Source of the DNA: Cyanophora paradoxa
Lineage: Eukaryota; Glaucocystophyceae; Cyanophorales; Cyanophoraceae
Direction of reading: 5' to 3'
Assembly (NCBI GenBank): GCA_004431415.1
Contig: QPMI01000400.1
Location: 186,001 to 250,000, forward strand
DNA length: 64,000 nt
The number at the start of each line of letters is the position of its first letter. Within the stretch, counting starts at the first letter, position 1. The notes beneath the pieces are model-generated. The model had not been told where the DNA came from. It saw only the letters and a list, made by a program, of their open reading frames with translations, and did no database searches. The position numbers and the translations under genes were made by a program. Shown one piece after another: positions 20,829 through 32,893 of this stretch.

Positions 20829-23800
20829 ATGAAGAAGAACAGAGCAGCCGTAGCGCTGCTCTGCTTGCTGGCGCTGGCCGTTACAGGTCGGCGGCGCCGT
20901 CCTTCCAAGGCCAACGCGTGCTGACGCCCGCACGCGGCCTCAGATGCCATGTCGATCAGCAGCTTGACTCCCGCAAACGGGCCCTCCCGCGGCGGCACTC
21001 AAGGTCCGCGGCTTAGCCAGCAACGCTCCAAACCGACCCGCCGAACTGACCTCGCCTTGCAGTGACCCTTTTTGCCGACAACGATGGCTTCGGTGCGGTT
21101 TCGCCAACGAAGCGAACAGGCCCAAGCGGGCCCGCTGGGCCGCGATTTGAACGCTCTAGAGGCGCCGACCGCATCGCCCCTGAGCGCCGCTGATCGAGAC
21201 TTGTCACTCCAGGTTCTATCTCCTCTGCGAAGTGCAAGTTCGGGTCCCGCGAGAGTGCGCCAGTTCGTTTGCCGTCCTCGCAGCGCTTGCACTCTGCTGA
21301 CCGTATGCAGTCGACGCGGGCGCGACGAACCGCGACAGGATTGTTTGCATGGCCCCTCCGGCCGATGCGGGTGCCACCGTGGTCGTGGAGGTACGTCAGG
21401 GTCGCTGCATCGCGTTCGCCCGCCCACCGACTGACTTGCTGCGCTCCAGCTGTCCGTCAATGGCGGCCCATACACCTCTAGCGGGCGCCAGTTCACGTAT
21501 TTCGGTGCCTGTCCCCTGCAGGACGCCCCCAGCCTCTTAGCTAACGCTTTCCCGCAGCGGAGCCCGTCATTCAGAGCATCTCTCCGTCTTCGGGCCCCAC
21601 CATTGGCGGCACGAGTGCGTCTACAAGCTTGTTTTTGTTTTTCAGATCTTTCGCTCTTCTCCTTACATCGGCCGCTCGTAGTCATTACTCTGAACGGAAA
21701 CGGTTTCCGTGACATCGGTGCTGAGATGAAGATCGGCCTTGGCGCGAAGGTTGTTCCGGCGCGCTACGTGTCCCCTAATCAGATCACTTTCGTCACTCCA
21801 TCGGCGTCTCTTCCGGCCGTCGGTGCGGATTTGTGGCCACTCCTCCGACCCACGCCGCGCCTAACGACGCCCCCGGGCAGACCTCCCCGTCGAGATCTCA
21901 ATGAACAACGGAGCGGACTTCTCAGTGCAGCAGAGCGTCAAGTTTACGTATTACCGTTCGTCCCCTCGTCCCCCGTCTCACCGCGAAGCGTGATGTGATG
22001 AGCCGCGCAGTGCAACCCATCCTGGATCGTTGCAACCCGGCGGGTGGCCCTGTGTCCGGCGGCACTCTTGTCACGGTGCGGGCACCCCTCCGGGCACGCG
22101 TTGGATCGCTGAAAGGCGCTGCAGATCTACGGCACCCAGTTCCAGCGCCCCGTCGGCTCCCTCCAGTACTCGTGCGAGTTCGGCCGCAACGTCGTCCCCG
22201 GTGCGCGCGCGCCCCGCGCGGCCTCGCCCCGCGGGGGCCGACTCCCCCGCAGGCACCTTCGTCTCGGAGAACGCCATCACCTGCGTGACGCCCGCCTCGG
22301 AGATCAAGGGCCCGGCGCCCATCTCCATCGTGCGCACGCGCGCCTTCCCCTTCCTTTTCTTTTTTCACCGCCCCTCAGTCGCTCAACAACCGCGACTACG
22401 GCAATGAGATCCCGTTCACGTACTTCGGTCCGCCGTCTTTTGTGGGGCATGTCCGTCGGCGGTTGTTGAATCCGCGCCGCAGACCAGCCCACTATTTTCT
22501 CGGTCATCCCCCGTGGCGGCCCTGTATCTGGTGGGGATACCGTCACCCTGAAGGGTATGTCCCCAACTGTCCCCCCCTCCCCCCCTCCCCCCTCCCCCTC
22601 CCCCTCCCCCTCCCTCTCTCTGCTCCTCCCTCTCCCCCGCCCTCCCTCTACTGCGCCCGCAGGCTCCCGCCATCCCTCCCCCGTCACCTCGTCCCTTCCC
22701 CGCTTCCTTTCCCCGCCGCCGCTCCCGAACAACACTTCCCCTGCTTCCGCATCGCGCACTCACTCTTCTGCAGGTGTTGGCTTCGGCGATTACGCGGGCC
22801 TCGCGTGCAAGTTCGGGACCCAGGTCCACCTCAGCCACACAGCCCGCCAGCCTGGAGCGAAGCCGTGACACGCGGGCTTTTCGCGCGCAGACCGCTCCGG
22901 TGAAGTTCGTGGACTCGCAGACGATCATGTGCACGACACCGCCCGCTGTCGACCAGACTCGGTCGACCCTCGTCCCCGTTCTCCTCGTGCGCCTCTCCAG
23001 CCCTACGGCGTGCCGGACTTATCTGACGCCCGGCAGTCTCTCAACGGGCAAGACTGGTCGGGCGACGGGCAGCAGTCCTCCGACATTGAGGCCGCCTACC
23101 GTCCGCGGCGATCGCCCCCCTCGGAGCGCGCCGGTCGCTCATGCGGGGCGCCGCAGGCTACTACCCGGCGCCGAGCGTGACGGGCCTGAACCCGGGGTGC
23201 GGCCCGGTGACCGGCAACACGGTGGTCCAGGTCCTCGGCACGGGCTTCGTGAACACCAACGAGGACCTTCGCGTCCGCTTCGGCACCCAGGTGCACCCCC
23301 CGGCCCCGATCTCGCCCGCATCGGGCCCACCGCCGCCGCGATCAGGACGGGCCCGCCACCTTCGTCTCCGACAAGGCCCTCCTCGCCGCCGCCCCGGCCG
23401 CCGAGAACCTCGCCCCCGGCGTGTCGCCCGTGTCCGTCTCGATGAACTTCTTTGACTACCGCATGGCCGGTGCGCCCCCCTCGGTGCCCGCCTCCCGGCC
23501 AGCTTGACCGGCCGCCGCAGGCCCGGCCCTCGAGTACCACTACTACGCGGACCCGATTGTCTCGTCCATCGAGCCGCTGAACGGCCCCGTCGAAGGCGGC
23601 ACCGTCGTGACGGTCTTCGGGCAGGGCATCGACCAGCAGGGCTGCGCCCTCGCCTGCAAGTTCGGCACGATGAAGGCCGTCGCTGCGCCCCTCCGCCCCG
23701 GCGCCATCACCTGCGTTGCTCCCAAGGTCCCCCTGGCCCAGAGCGTGCGCGCCTCCCCGCCCGGACCCGCGAGGGTGCCCGCCTGACGCTGAGCCGCGCG

Positions 23801-26800
23801 GGACAGGTGCCCGTCGAGATCAGCTTGAACGACCAGGACTTCACCAACAACAAGTTCAAGTGCGCCCTCCCCCCGCGCCCGCCTCCCCTGCGCGATGCCG
23901 GACGCTCACGCCTGGCCCCTCAGGTTTGTGTACTACGGTAAAGCGTCTCATTTCAAGGTTAACTTGAGTCGCTTTCAGCACTTACGATTCGCGGTGCAGA
24001 GAACCCGAAGCTGGCGAACGTCGTGCCCCGCGGCGGCCCCGAGTCCGGCAACACGCGCGTCACCGTCCGCGGCTCCGGCTTCTTCCCGACCGAGCAGCTG
24101 GCGTGCCGCTTCGGCACCGCCACCACGCAGTTCATCGACGTCCCGGCGACCTACGTCTCCCCCGTCGAGGCGAGCGCGCTGCGGGGGAGGGACCCTGCCC
24201 CGCCCTCGCTCACCGCGCGCAGGTCCGCTGCAACGCCCCCGAGTTCTCGGTCTCGGGCTCCGCCGTCGTGGAGCTCCGCGTCTCGATGAACGGCCGCGAC
24301 TGGACCCCCGAGGTACCAGCCGGGGCCCCCGCGTGCCGCACGCTTCCGGCCGGCCCCTCACGCGCGCCGGGCGCGCAGTCCCTCTCGTACATGTACTACG
24401 ACAACCCGTCCGTGGGGGCGCTCGTGCCCAACAACGGCCCTCTGGCCGGCGGCTCCTCCGTCACTGTCACGGGCTCGAACTTCATGAACACGGGCGAGTT
24501 CCTCAAGTGCCGCTTCGGCGATGACACCGGTGCACCGCACGCATGCTTTATGCCCCCGCGCTCGCTCATCTAACCCTCCCTCCGACAGTCTCCGCCAAGT
24601 TCATCAACAGGTGAACCGAGTCCCGCCTTTCTTCTCTTTGCGATGCCCGAGCGCGCCGCGCAGCACGGCGCTGGTGTGCCTGAGCCCCGGGGCGCCGGTG
24701 CGGGGCCTCGCGCCGGTGGAGGTGTCGCTGAACGACGCGGACTACACGGCGGACAAGGTCCCCTTCAACTACGCCTCGCTGCAGATCACGACGGTCCTCC
24801 CCGCGAGCGGCCCCATCGCCGGCGGCACCCTCGTCACCGTCAAGGGCTTCGGCTTCCAGGACACCGGCCCCAACCGCCTCATGTGCCGCTTCGCCAACAA
24901 CGGCCTCTCCAACGCCCGCTACGTCGACCGCGAGACGCTCCTCTGCGTCACCCCCGTCCGCCCCGCCCCGCTCTCGAGCGCCCTCCGCGCTGCCCCTGAC
25001 CGCCGCGGCAGCCGTACGAGCGCGGCGTCGAGGAGTACGTGCCCGTCTCGGCCACCCTCGACGGCCAGGACTGGACCCGCAACAACGTCCAGTTCAAGTA
25101 CTGTGCGCTCTCCCCGCCTCTCTTCTGCCCGCGAGCCCTCGCTCACCCGCGCTCGCCGGCCGGCAGACAAGCAGCCGACCGTGCTGGGCTACTCCCCCGC
25201 CTACGGCCCCGTGGATGGCGGCACCATGTGCGCGTTCTGCGTGCTGCCGGCGCCCGTCCTCGCCCCGCTCACGCGCCGCGCCGGGCGGCAGCGTGACGGT
25301 GAAGGGGTCGGACTTCGAGGCGGTGCCGGGGCTGAGCTGCCGCTTCGGGGAGCAGATCGCGGCGGCGACGTACATCTCGGACACGGTCGTGCACTGCGTC
25401 TCGCCCCGGGACGCGAGCCAGGCCGGCTACTCGGACGAACCCCGCGCCGTCCCCTTCGGCGTCGCCCTCAACCAGGCCGACTTCGCCAGCGGCCCCGGCG
25501 CCTTCACCTACTACCGTCCGCCCCCTCCTCCGCCGCCCCGCCCGCTGCCGCGCCCCTGAGGCGAGGGCGCGCAGGCAACGTGGTGCCGTCGTCGATCAGC
25601 CCGGAGTGCGGGGACGTGCGGGGCGGGACGCGGGTGACGGTGATGTCGACGAACCTGCAGGACTTCGGCTCGGGCTCGCTCACCTGCTCCTTCGGCTCCG
25701 TCGTCGTCCCCGTCGCCGAGCGCCTCTCGGGCGCCGTCGTCTGCCTCTCCCCGCCCCAGGACAAGGCCGGCGAGATCAGCCTCGTCAAGGTCGCCCTCAA
25801 CGGCCGGTGCCCGCCCCCGCCTCCCCTCGGGCCGCCGCCGCCGCCGAGCGGGCCCCCGCTGCAGGGACTTCGTCGAGGGCCCGGGCCTCGCCTTCCACTA
25901 CTACGCCGTCCCTCGGTGCCCGCCCCGCCCCCCGCCCCCAGCGCCCCGCGGCGGCTCTGACGCCCCTCCCCCAGCCTCCACTACCTCCACCCCAACGCTG
26001 GCCCCTCGGGCGCCGGCACGAAGGTGCGCGCGCCGCCCACGAGTGCGAGAGGAAGGCGACTGATTCAAGGGGGCAGGTCATGGTGGCTGGCGAGTTCTTC
26101 CCGGCGCCCCTCGGCAACTCCTCCCGCTGCTTCCCCACCTGTGCGCTCCCCGAGGAGCGCTCTGGCCCCCCCGGACCGGCTCTGACCGCCCGGGGCAGGC
26201 ACGTTCGGGGACGCGGCGCCGTCGCTGGCGTCCTACGAGGCGTCGACGCGGCTCTGGTGCAACGCGCCGGTGGTGGGGACGCCGTCGGCGGGGGCGGTCT
26301 TCGTGCGGGTCTCGTTCAACGGGCAGGACGCGGCGGAGGGGGCGACGGACGCCGTCGAGCAGTTCACCTTCTACGGGAACCCCGCGCTGACGAGCCTGAC
26401 GCCGCCCTCGGGCTCGATCCGCGGCGGCACCAAGGTCACCGTCGAGGGCCAGGGCTTCCCCCAGAGCCCCGCCAGCGTCACCTGCCGCTTCGGCGAGACC
26501 GTCGTCCCCGGCCGCTCCCTCACCCCGACCTCCGTCCTCTGCGTCTCCCCGACGGCCGCCGTGGGCGCCTACCCCCTCGAGGTCTCCTTCAACGAGCACG
26601 ACTTCTCCAGCAGCGGCCTCCGCTTCGAGTACTACGGTCCGCGCGCGCCCCGGCCCGGCGATCCCTGGCCCCACTGCCGCTGACGAGGCGTCCCGGGCAG
26701 ACATCACGCGCGCGATCCCGACGTCGGGCCCGCTCACGGGCGGGACGACGGTCTCGTTCCAGGGGAAGGGCTTCTCGGCGGGCCCCAACCTGAAGTGCCG

Positions 26801-29312
26801 CTTCGGCAAGGTGGACGTGCCGGCGCAGTACGTGAGCGCGCAGCTCGTCACCTGCCAGGCCCCCTCCGCCTCCTCCACCGGCCTCGTCCTCCTCGGCCTC
26901 ACCATCAACGGCCAGACCTTCGACGTCGCCCCCGTGCGCTCCCCCCTCCCCTCTTTCCGCACCCACTCCCGCACTCCCTCACGTGCTCCGCCCCCTCAGA
27001 TCGCCTACTACTACTGTGCGCCTTGAGCGGCCGTCCTCGCGTGAAATACCCGGTCTCTGATGCGCGCGCCGGCAGACTACAACCAGGTGGACGTGCAGGA
27101 GATCACGCCCAAGTCGGCGCCGGCGACCGGCTGCGCGGTTGTCACCGCCTCCTCCTCGCTGATCGCGGAGGCGGTCGGCCCGATCGCCCGCTACGCGAGC
27201 TTCCTCAACCCCGCCTGCCGCCTCCTCATCAACGGCGCCCCCGTCGCCGACAAGGAGGCCACCGTCGACTCCGCCGGTCCGCCCCCGCACCGCCCCCGCC
27301 TGGCGTGGCCGCGGGCCGGGGCCGACGGGGGGGGCAGGGACGGTGAAGTGCAACGTGCCCACCGTCAACTCGTACGTGCGGGCGGAGAACAACATCGCCC
27401 GCCTCGAGGTCGCCCTCAACGGCCAGGACTTCTCCACCTCCAACCGGTCCGCCCCGCCCCGCCCCGCCCCCCTCCACCCCTCGCCGCCTCCCGGAGCGAG
27501 CGGGCGGCGGCAGGGAGCTGAAGCTGTACGACGTGACTGACGTGGAGCCCAAGACGGGCACCGTCGAGGGGAACGCCCCCATCACCGTGCGCTCTGCCCT
27601 CGCCCCGCCCCGGCCCCCGCCCCGCCTCAAGCCGCCGGCACCGCAGGCGGTCGGCTACGGGTTCATGCCGCCGACGCCGCTGACGAAGCTGCGGTGCATG
27701 GTGGGCGGCGTCGAGGTCTACAGCGAGGTCCGCGACGACCAGCACGTCGTCTGCGTCGCCCCGCCCGGTGCGCCCGCTGCTGCGCCCCGGACGGCAACCC
27801 GAGGCCCCAGGCCTGACGCCGCCGGCCGCGCGCCGCCAGGCTCCCACGGCGACGTGCACAAGATCCAGATCGCGGCGAACGGCAACGACTACACCGGCGT
27901 CGACTGCGCCCCGCAGGCCCCCCCGCCGCCGCCTCCCCCGCCCAGGGAGGAGGAGGACAGCAGCTACAGGACGCGCTCCGTCGTCTCCTACGCGAGTGCG
28001 CGGCCCGAAGCGCCGCGCGGCCCGGCGCCTCGGGGGCGCCGCCTGACGGGCCGGCCGCGCAGCGCCGAACGTGACCTCTGTCTTCCCCGACTTCGCGCCC
28101 ATGTCCGGCTCCGTCGGCGTCACCGTCACCGGCTCCAACTTCGGCCCGACCGTCGTCCGCCCCGCCCGCCCCGCCCGCCGCCTCGTCGCCCCCCCGCCCG
28201 CCGACGCTCCGCCGCGCGGCGCAGGACGAGATGATGTGCCTCTTCGGTAGCGCGGCGACCAAGGCGGTGCGGCTGATCGACAGCAGCAACGTGGTGTGCA
28301 AGGCGCCGGCGGCGCAGGAGGTCGGCACCGTCCCCGTGCGCGTCTCGAACAACGCGGGGGCCTCGTTCACGTCGAACTACGCCAACTTCGACTACTACGC
28401 GACGCCGGTGGTGCTCGCCGCGAACCCGACCTCGGTGACCCCCGGCATGACCGTCGACGTCACCGGCTCGGGCCTCCTGCCCGTGAGCATGAAGATGCGG
28501 GCCATCCCCAAGTGCCGCTTCTCGGACCTCATCTCGGAGGGGAGCATGGTCTCCGACACCCTCTTCCGCTGCACCGTCCCCGCCGTCGACGAGGGCGACC
28601 ACGCCGTCTCCATCTCCCACAACGGCGTCGACTTCATCGGCAACGTCGGCGTCTACTCCTCCGCCTGTCCGCCCCGCCCCCGCCGCCAGCGCCCCCCCGC
28701 CCGTCCCCTGACCCCGGGGGGCGGCCGCAGCCGGCAAGAGGAACGTCGTGCCCCTCATCATCTTCCTCATCATCATGTTCGCCCTCCTCGGCCTCTGCGC
28801 CTACGGCGCCTGGTACGCTCGCGCCCTCCGCCCCCGCCGCCCCGCCCGCCCGCGCAACGGCCCGCCGACGCGGCCGCCCCCGCGCGCCGCGCAGGGTGTA
28901 CTGGCAGAAGAACAGGCAGCCCAAGTTCATCATGGAGGAGACGCCGTACCGGCCCCCGCCGCCTCCGATGGCGCCGCAGCCGTCCGTGCCGCACCGCTCC
29001 TCGCTGGGGGTCGCCGGCACGGCCACGGCTCCCTCCTCGCGCCGCTTCGACTTCGGGGTGATGGGCACCGTGGACAACCGCGCCTCGCTCCTCGCCCCGG
29101 CGCAGCCCCGCTCGGACACGTACACAGCGGGGACCTACTACTCCCAGGCGAGCCGCCGCCCGCCCCGCCCCGCCCCGCCCCGCCCCGCCCCGCCCCGCCT
29201 GAGTCGGGGGCAGAACACGGGGATGACGGCGACGACGGCGACGGGCGTCGAGGCCTCCTACCGCTCCGTCCAGGCCTCCTACCGCCCCGTCCAGAGCACC
29301 TACCGGATATAA
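20829..29312 (+). CDS. Large single-pass membrane protein with about 18 tandem IPT/TIG domains
   Basis: The ATG at 20829 gives a signal peptide (MKKNRAAVALLCLLALAVT). Repeats follow of the IPT/TIG immunoglobulin-like fold, each with a P..GP..GGT.VTV.G.GF pattern and a C+FG pair. Repeat starts lie near 20945, 21565, 22015, 22490, 23175, 23560, 24010, 24405, 24780, 25175, 25590, 25975, 26390, 26705, 27090, 27535, 28070 and 28400; examples are SISSLTPANGPSRGGTQ, PIVSSIEPLNGPVEGGT and ALTSLTPPSGSIRGGT. A transmembrane helix (VPLIIFLIIMFALLGLCAYG, about 28748-28807) is followed by a short tail with Tyr-rich repeats (ASYRSVQASYRPVQSTYRI) and a stop. Introns, mostly small, interrupt nearly every repeat. 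IPT ectodomains occur in plexins and in many protist surface proteins; adhesion or receptor function is inferred. The repeat count may be off by one or two. Confidence 0.85.
22556..22690 (+). repeat. Polypyrimidine tract inside an intron
   Basis: Within an intron of the IPT/TIG gene the plus strand is almost purely C and T, built from CCCCCTCCCC units followed by TCTCTCTGC. It is longer and more extreme than the pyrimidine-rich parts of other introns here, and this intron is unusually long (about 220 bp). Confidence 0.8.
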
Positions 29313-29755
29313 CCCGCGCCCCGCCTCCTCCCTCTTCTCCCCTCCCGCCCCCTTCCCTCGCCCCTCCACGAGTGACCCAGCCCAGAAGAACCAGCAATAG
29401 CGTTTTAGTTAACGTAGTCGCTTCCAGGAACCGTATCAATGCATCATCTAGTCTTCGGAATTGGTCGTCTGCGCCCGGCGAAAGCCAGCGGGCCGAGCGC
29501 TGGCGCCAGCCCCCGCGGCGCGCACGCATACGTTTTGCATGGCCGGGGCCGGCCCTATGTTCACAGCGCGCGCATTGATATTGAGTGCGCTGCGCTGCAC
29601 AAGCGCGCTAGTCAGAGCCAGATCGCCGCGCTCGCGGCAGCGGTGCTTAAGCTTGCCAATTTGGTCGGCTCGGCTCACCTTCATCAGGCGGCCCGCGAGC
29701 GTACCCCCGCACTGGAAAAAGTCCGAAAAGCAGCCGCTGGGCCGGCGCTGGCGCA

Positions 29756-32550
29756 ATGGGAGGCGGGTCGAGGTTCGGCCGTGCCGAGCGTGTCGAGCGC
29801 GGCGTCTTGACCTTGCCCGCAGTCGAAGACGCAGCCCGCCGCCTCCGCCGCCGCCTCCGCCACGGCCGCCGCCCCCGCCGCCTGCTCCGTGAGTTTTATT
29901 GTGCCCCGCTTCTTTGTGCGAGCGCTGATTGATCTTCAGCCCCACTATCCCGCCGCCGCCTGTCGTTGTTTCCAAGCCGCCCGGTACGCGCCGCGGCGAC
30001 CGGCTGTCCGCCCAAGCCTCGCGACTGACACGAACCACAGTACCACAAGGACCAGTGTATCCTCCAATGCGAATAGCGCCGGAGCAAGTCCAGACATATC
30101 CAGACGGCAGGGGATGGTGCGCCGCGCTGCCGCTGCGCTACCGGCGCTGCCCGCCGGCTTCAGATGTGTTGCTTACTCGCAAGGCACGCAGGTTCACGGA
30201 GGGTCAGCGGCGCCCGCTCTCCGAGGCTCGCGCGTGCAGGGGGCGCGGCTGACGGGCGGGGCGCGGCAGGGGGCCCGAAGTACGGCACGCGGGAGGTCGT
30301 CAAGATCATCCGCAAGGTCCTCGGCGACAAGGCCGACCCGCCCACGAAGCTCAGTGCGCCGCCCCGCCGCCGCGCCGCCCGCCGCCGCGAGCGGGGCCCG
30401 GGGCGGCGGCAGGCGGGGACAGCGGGATCGACCAGAAGGCGCTGAAAATCCCCGAGGCGGTGCAGCGCTACACGAAGGCCCTCTGCCACGGCACGCCGCG
30501 CTTCGGCACCAAGAGCGCCAGCGGCCTGCACGGGAAGTGCGCACCGGGGTGGGGGCGGGAGGGGCTCGGTGTGGGGGCCGAGGGCGGGCGGCAGGTGCAT
30601 GGCGACGGGGACGGACCTCTCCAAGTCGAAGGACTTCCAGGTCAAGATGGACCGCTTCAAGTTCCTCAAGGCACGCCCCCCCCACCCCCGCCCCGCCCCG
30701 CCCCACCCCGCCCCGCCCCGCCCCGCCCCACCCTGACGCCGGGCCCCACGCAGATCGCCAAGGACCTCAGTGCGCCGGCCGGCCTGCCTGTAACTCCTGC
30801 GCGGGGCGGAGGGGGCTGACTTGCGGGGGCGGGCAGAGGAGAAGCCGGGGCAGGTGATCATCGCTGAGTCGGACAACTCGTCGGGCGTCGCGCAGGTACC
30901 GCGCCCCGCCCCGCCCCGCGCCAAGGCGCTACGTGTCAAGCCGGGCGCAGCTGGAGCGTGTGACGAGGGAGGCGACGATCAAGGACACGCACTCCATGAA
31001 GACGCACTCCACGTGCGCCCCCGCCCCGCCCCGCCCCCGCCGCCGTGCGGGGCTCGGGGCGAGGCGGCGGGGGCGGGGCCAGGATCGAGACGGGGGTGAA
31101 CGCGGTGGTGGAGGGGGAGGTCTCTGTCTCCGTCGTCTCCGTCACCGCCCGCGCCGAGACGAACCTCAAGGCCCGCCCCGCCCCGCCCCGGGCCCCGGGG
31201 CCGCGCCTGAGGCCGGGGGCGGGGGCAGGTGAACTTCAGCTCGAGCAAGGAGCAGAAGTTCGAGAAGAGCAGCACCATCACCCTTGAGAAGGACGTCAAG
31301 GTCCCCGCCTTCGGCCACGCCGGTGCGCCCGCCCCGCCCCGCCCCGCAACCCGCAGGGCGCCGAGGGGACCCCCCCGGCGCAGACGTGATCTGGACGATC
31401 AACGAGGGGCAGTCGGACCTGCCCTGGGAGGCCCGCTTCGGCATTGAGGGCAGCTACAACCTCTTCTATTGGTCCGCCCCGCCCCGCCCCGCCCCGCCCC
31501 GTCGAGCTCCCGCGCGCCCCGGGGCCGACGCCGGCTGGGGGCCAGGGTGCCGCCGGGGGACCGGATGCTGGTGAGCATGTGCGCGACGGCGCTGGAGGCC
31601 TTCTTCGAGCAGGGCGTCCTCTACAAGGAGGGCTTCGAGGAGGTCCCCGACTACCTCCAGAAGTGCGGCCTGCACGTCATCCGCATCCCCGTCTGCGAGG
31701 CCCTCGCCTGGGGCGGCAAGGTGCAGCACCGCCCCGGCCTCGCGCGCCCCAGCCCGCCTCAGCCCGCCGGCCGCAGGTCTCGGAGCACGAGAAGGGCTTC
31801 TCGAAGTGCTACTGGAAGACGACGGGGACCTACCACGGCGTCCAGTCCACCTCCTGGAAGTCCCAGGTCGAGGTGCCCGCCCCGCTCAGCCCCCGCCTCC
31901 CGCCGGCGCCGCCCACGCGGCGGGCGGGGCAGACGCGGCCGGTGTCGCGGGAGCTGGACGACTGGCAGCTGGCGCTCTACCGCGGGCAGGCGCTGAGCCC
32001 GCACATCGCCTTCGTCGACGGCGCCCAGGAGGGCCTCGACCAGCTCGTGCGCCCCCCGCCCCCGCCGCGCCGCGCGCGCGCGCCGAGGGCGCGCCGGGCG
32101 GCAGCGGGAGCACTACAAGGTGGCGGCGCGGGAGCGGCACGCGGCGGAGCTGAAGCGCAAGGCGGGCGACGAGGCGGCGGCGCGCAAGGCGAAGGAGGCC
32201 CCCGCGCCGGCGCCGGCGGAGAAGGAGGGCGAGGAGGGCGGGGAGGAGGCGGCGGAGCCCGCCAAGCAGCTCGACGCGGAGCCCGGCGTGGTGCGCCCCC
32301 GCCCCGCGCCCCCGCGCGCTCGCCAAAGGCAGAGGGCCCACGCGGCGGCGGCGGCGGCAGGTGCCGTACGCCGCGTGGCTCGCCGAGGCGGGGGCGGGGA
32401 CGAGGCGGGGCGGAGGGGCCCGAGGGGGACGCGGGGGACGTGGCGGAGGGCGGGGCGGCGTGCGGGGCGGAGGGCGCGGCGGAGGCCTTCGTCTTTGCCG
32501 GCGACCTCCACCCGCAGGCCGCCCCGCAGCCCCTCGGCCCCCTCCTCTGA
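29756..32550 (+). CDS. Paralogue A of an unrecognised two-copy family
   Basis: I do not recognise the family by name. The proposed start is ATG 29756 with an 11-nt first coding exon, then a proline-rich exon (from 29821), a VVVSKPP segment, and an 11-nt microexon at 30192-30202. Conserved core segments shared with the minus-strand copy are KYGTREVVKIIRKVLG, VQRYTKALCHGTPRFG, a beta-rich Ser/Thr/Val region, VIWTINEGQ, ALEAFFEQGVLYKEGF, QKCGLHVIRIPVCEAL, STSWKSQVE and WQLALYRGQ. The tail is Lys/Ala/Glu-rich and the stop is TGA at 32548-32550. The alternating beta-rich stretch before VIWTINEGQ has a loose resemblance to aerolysin/ETX-type beta-pore proteins, which is weak inference. Introns include the GC-AG intron 30671-30753 and two (31472-31545, 31721-31776) absent from the other copy. 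Confidence 0.7.
30192..30202 (+). other. 11-nt microexon in paralogue A
   Basis: The flanking reading frames only join if this 11-nt piece, bounded by ...GCACGCAG on the left and GTCAGC on the right, is included. The next intron (30203-30269) carries GCTGAC and ends CGGCAG. The minus-strand paralogue needs an equivalent 11-nt exon at 35093-35103, which supports it. Confidence 0.65.
31472..31545 (+). other. Intron present only in paralogue A (W/PPGDR site)
   Basis: A 74-bp intron with GTCCG donor and GCCAG acceptor splits a Trp codon just before PPGDRM. The paralogue on the minus strand is contiguous at the same place (FVWEPPGDRLL). Confidence 0.75.
31721..31776 (+). other. Intron present only in paralogue A (WGGK/V site)
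   Basis: A 56-bp GTGCAG...CCGCAG intron lies between WGGK and VSEHEKGFS. The other paralogue reads straight through (WNNKVKDWEKDFS), so the two copies differ by a clean intron insertion or loss. Confidence 0.75.
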
Positions 32551-32700
32551 GCCCTGCCCGCCCCTCCCCGCTCGCCTCCTGCGTTCGTGACTGCTAGCCA
32601 TCTCTTAGCGAATACATGTACACCGGTGAAGCTGCAGAGCGCGGCGCTGCAGCACACTGCACTACCCTACGCTGCGGCGGGCCCCGCGGGGGCGCGGGGC

Positions 32701-32858
32701 TCAGCTGTCGGCCCCCGCGAAGAAGAAGTCGCCGCAGCCGTCGCCCTCGAGGGCCCCCGCGCCCTCCGCCAGCGCCTCCGCGACCCCCAGGCCCCCCTCC
32801 CCCAGCCCCGCCTCCGCCCCGCCGCCTCCCCCGCCCCCACCGCCCCGCCGGCAGCTCG

Positions 32859-32893
<35 letters not shown>

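Noticed and set aside
29461-29892. Open frame upstream of paralogue A as a conserved N-terminal extension
   Set aside because: The equivalent region in paralogue B is similar DNA but in a different frame upstream of the proline-rich exon, so only the part from ATG 29756 via splicing is supported as coding.
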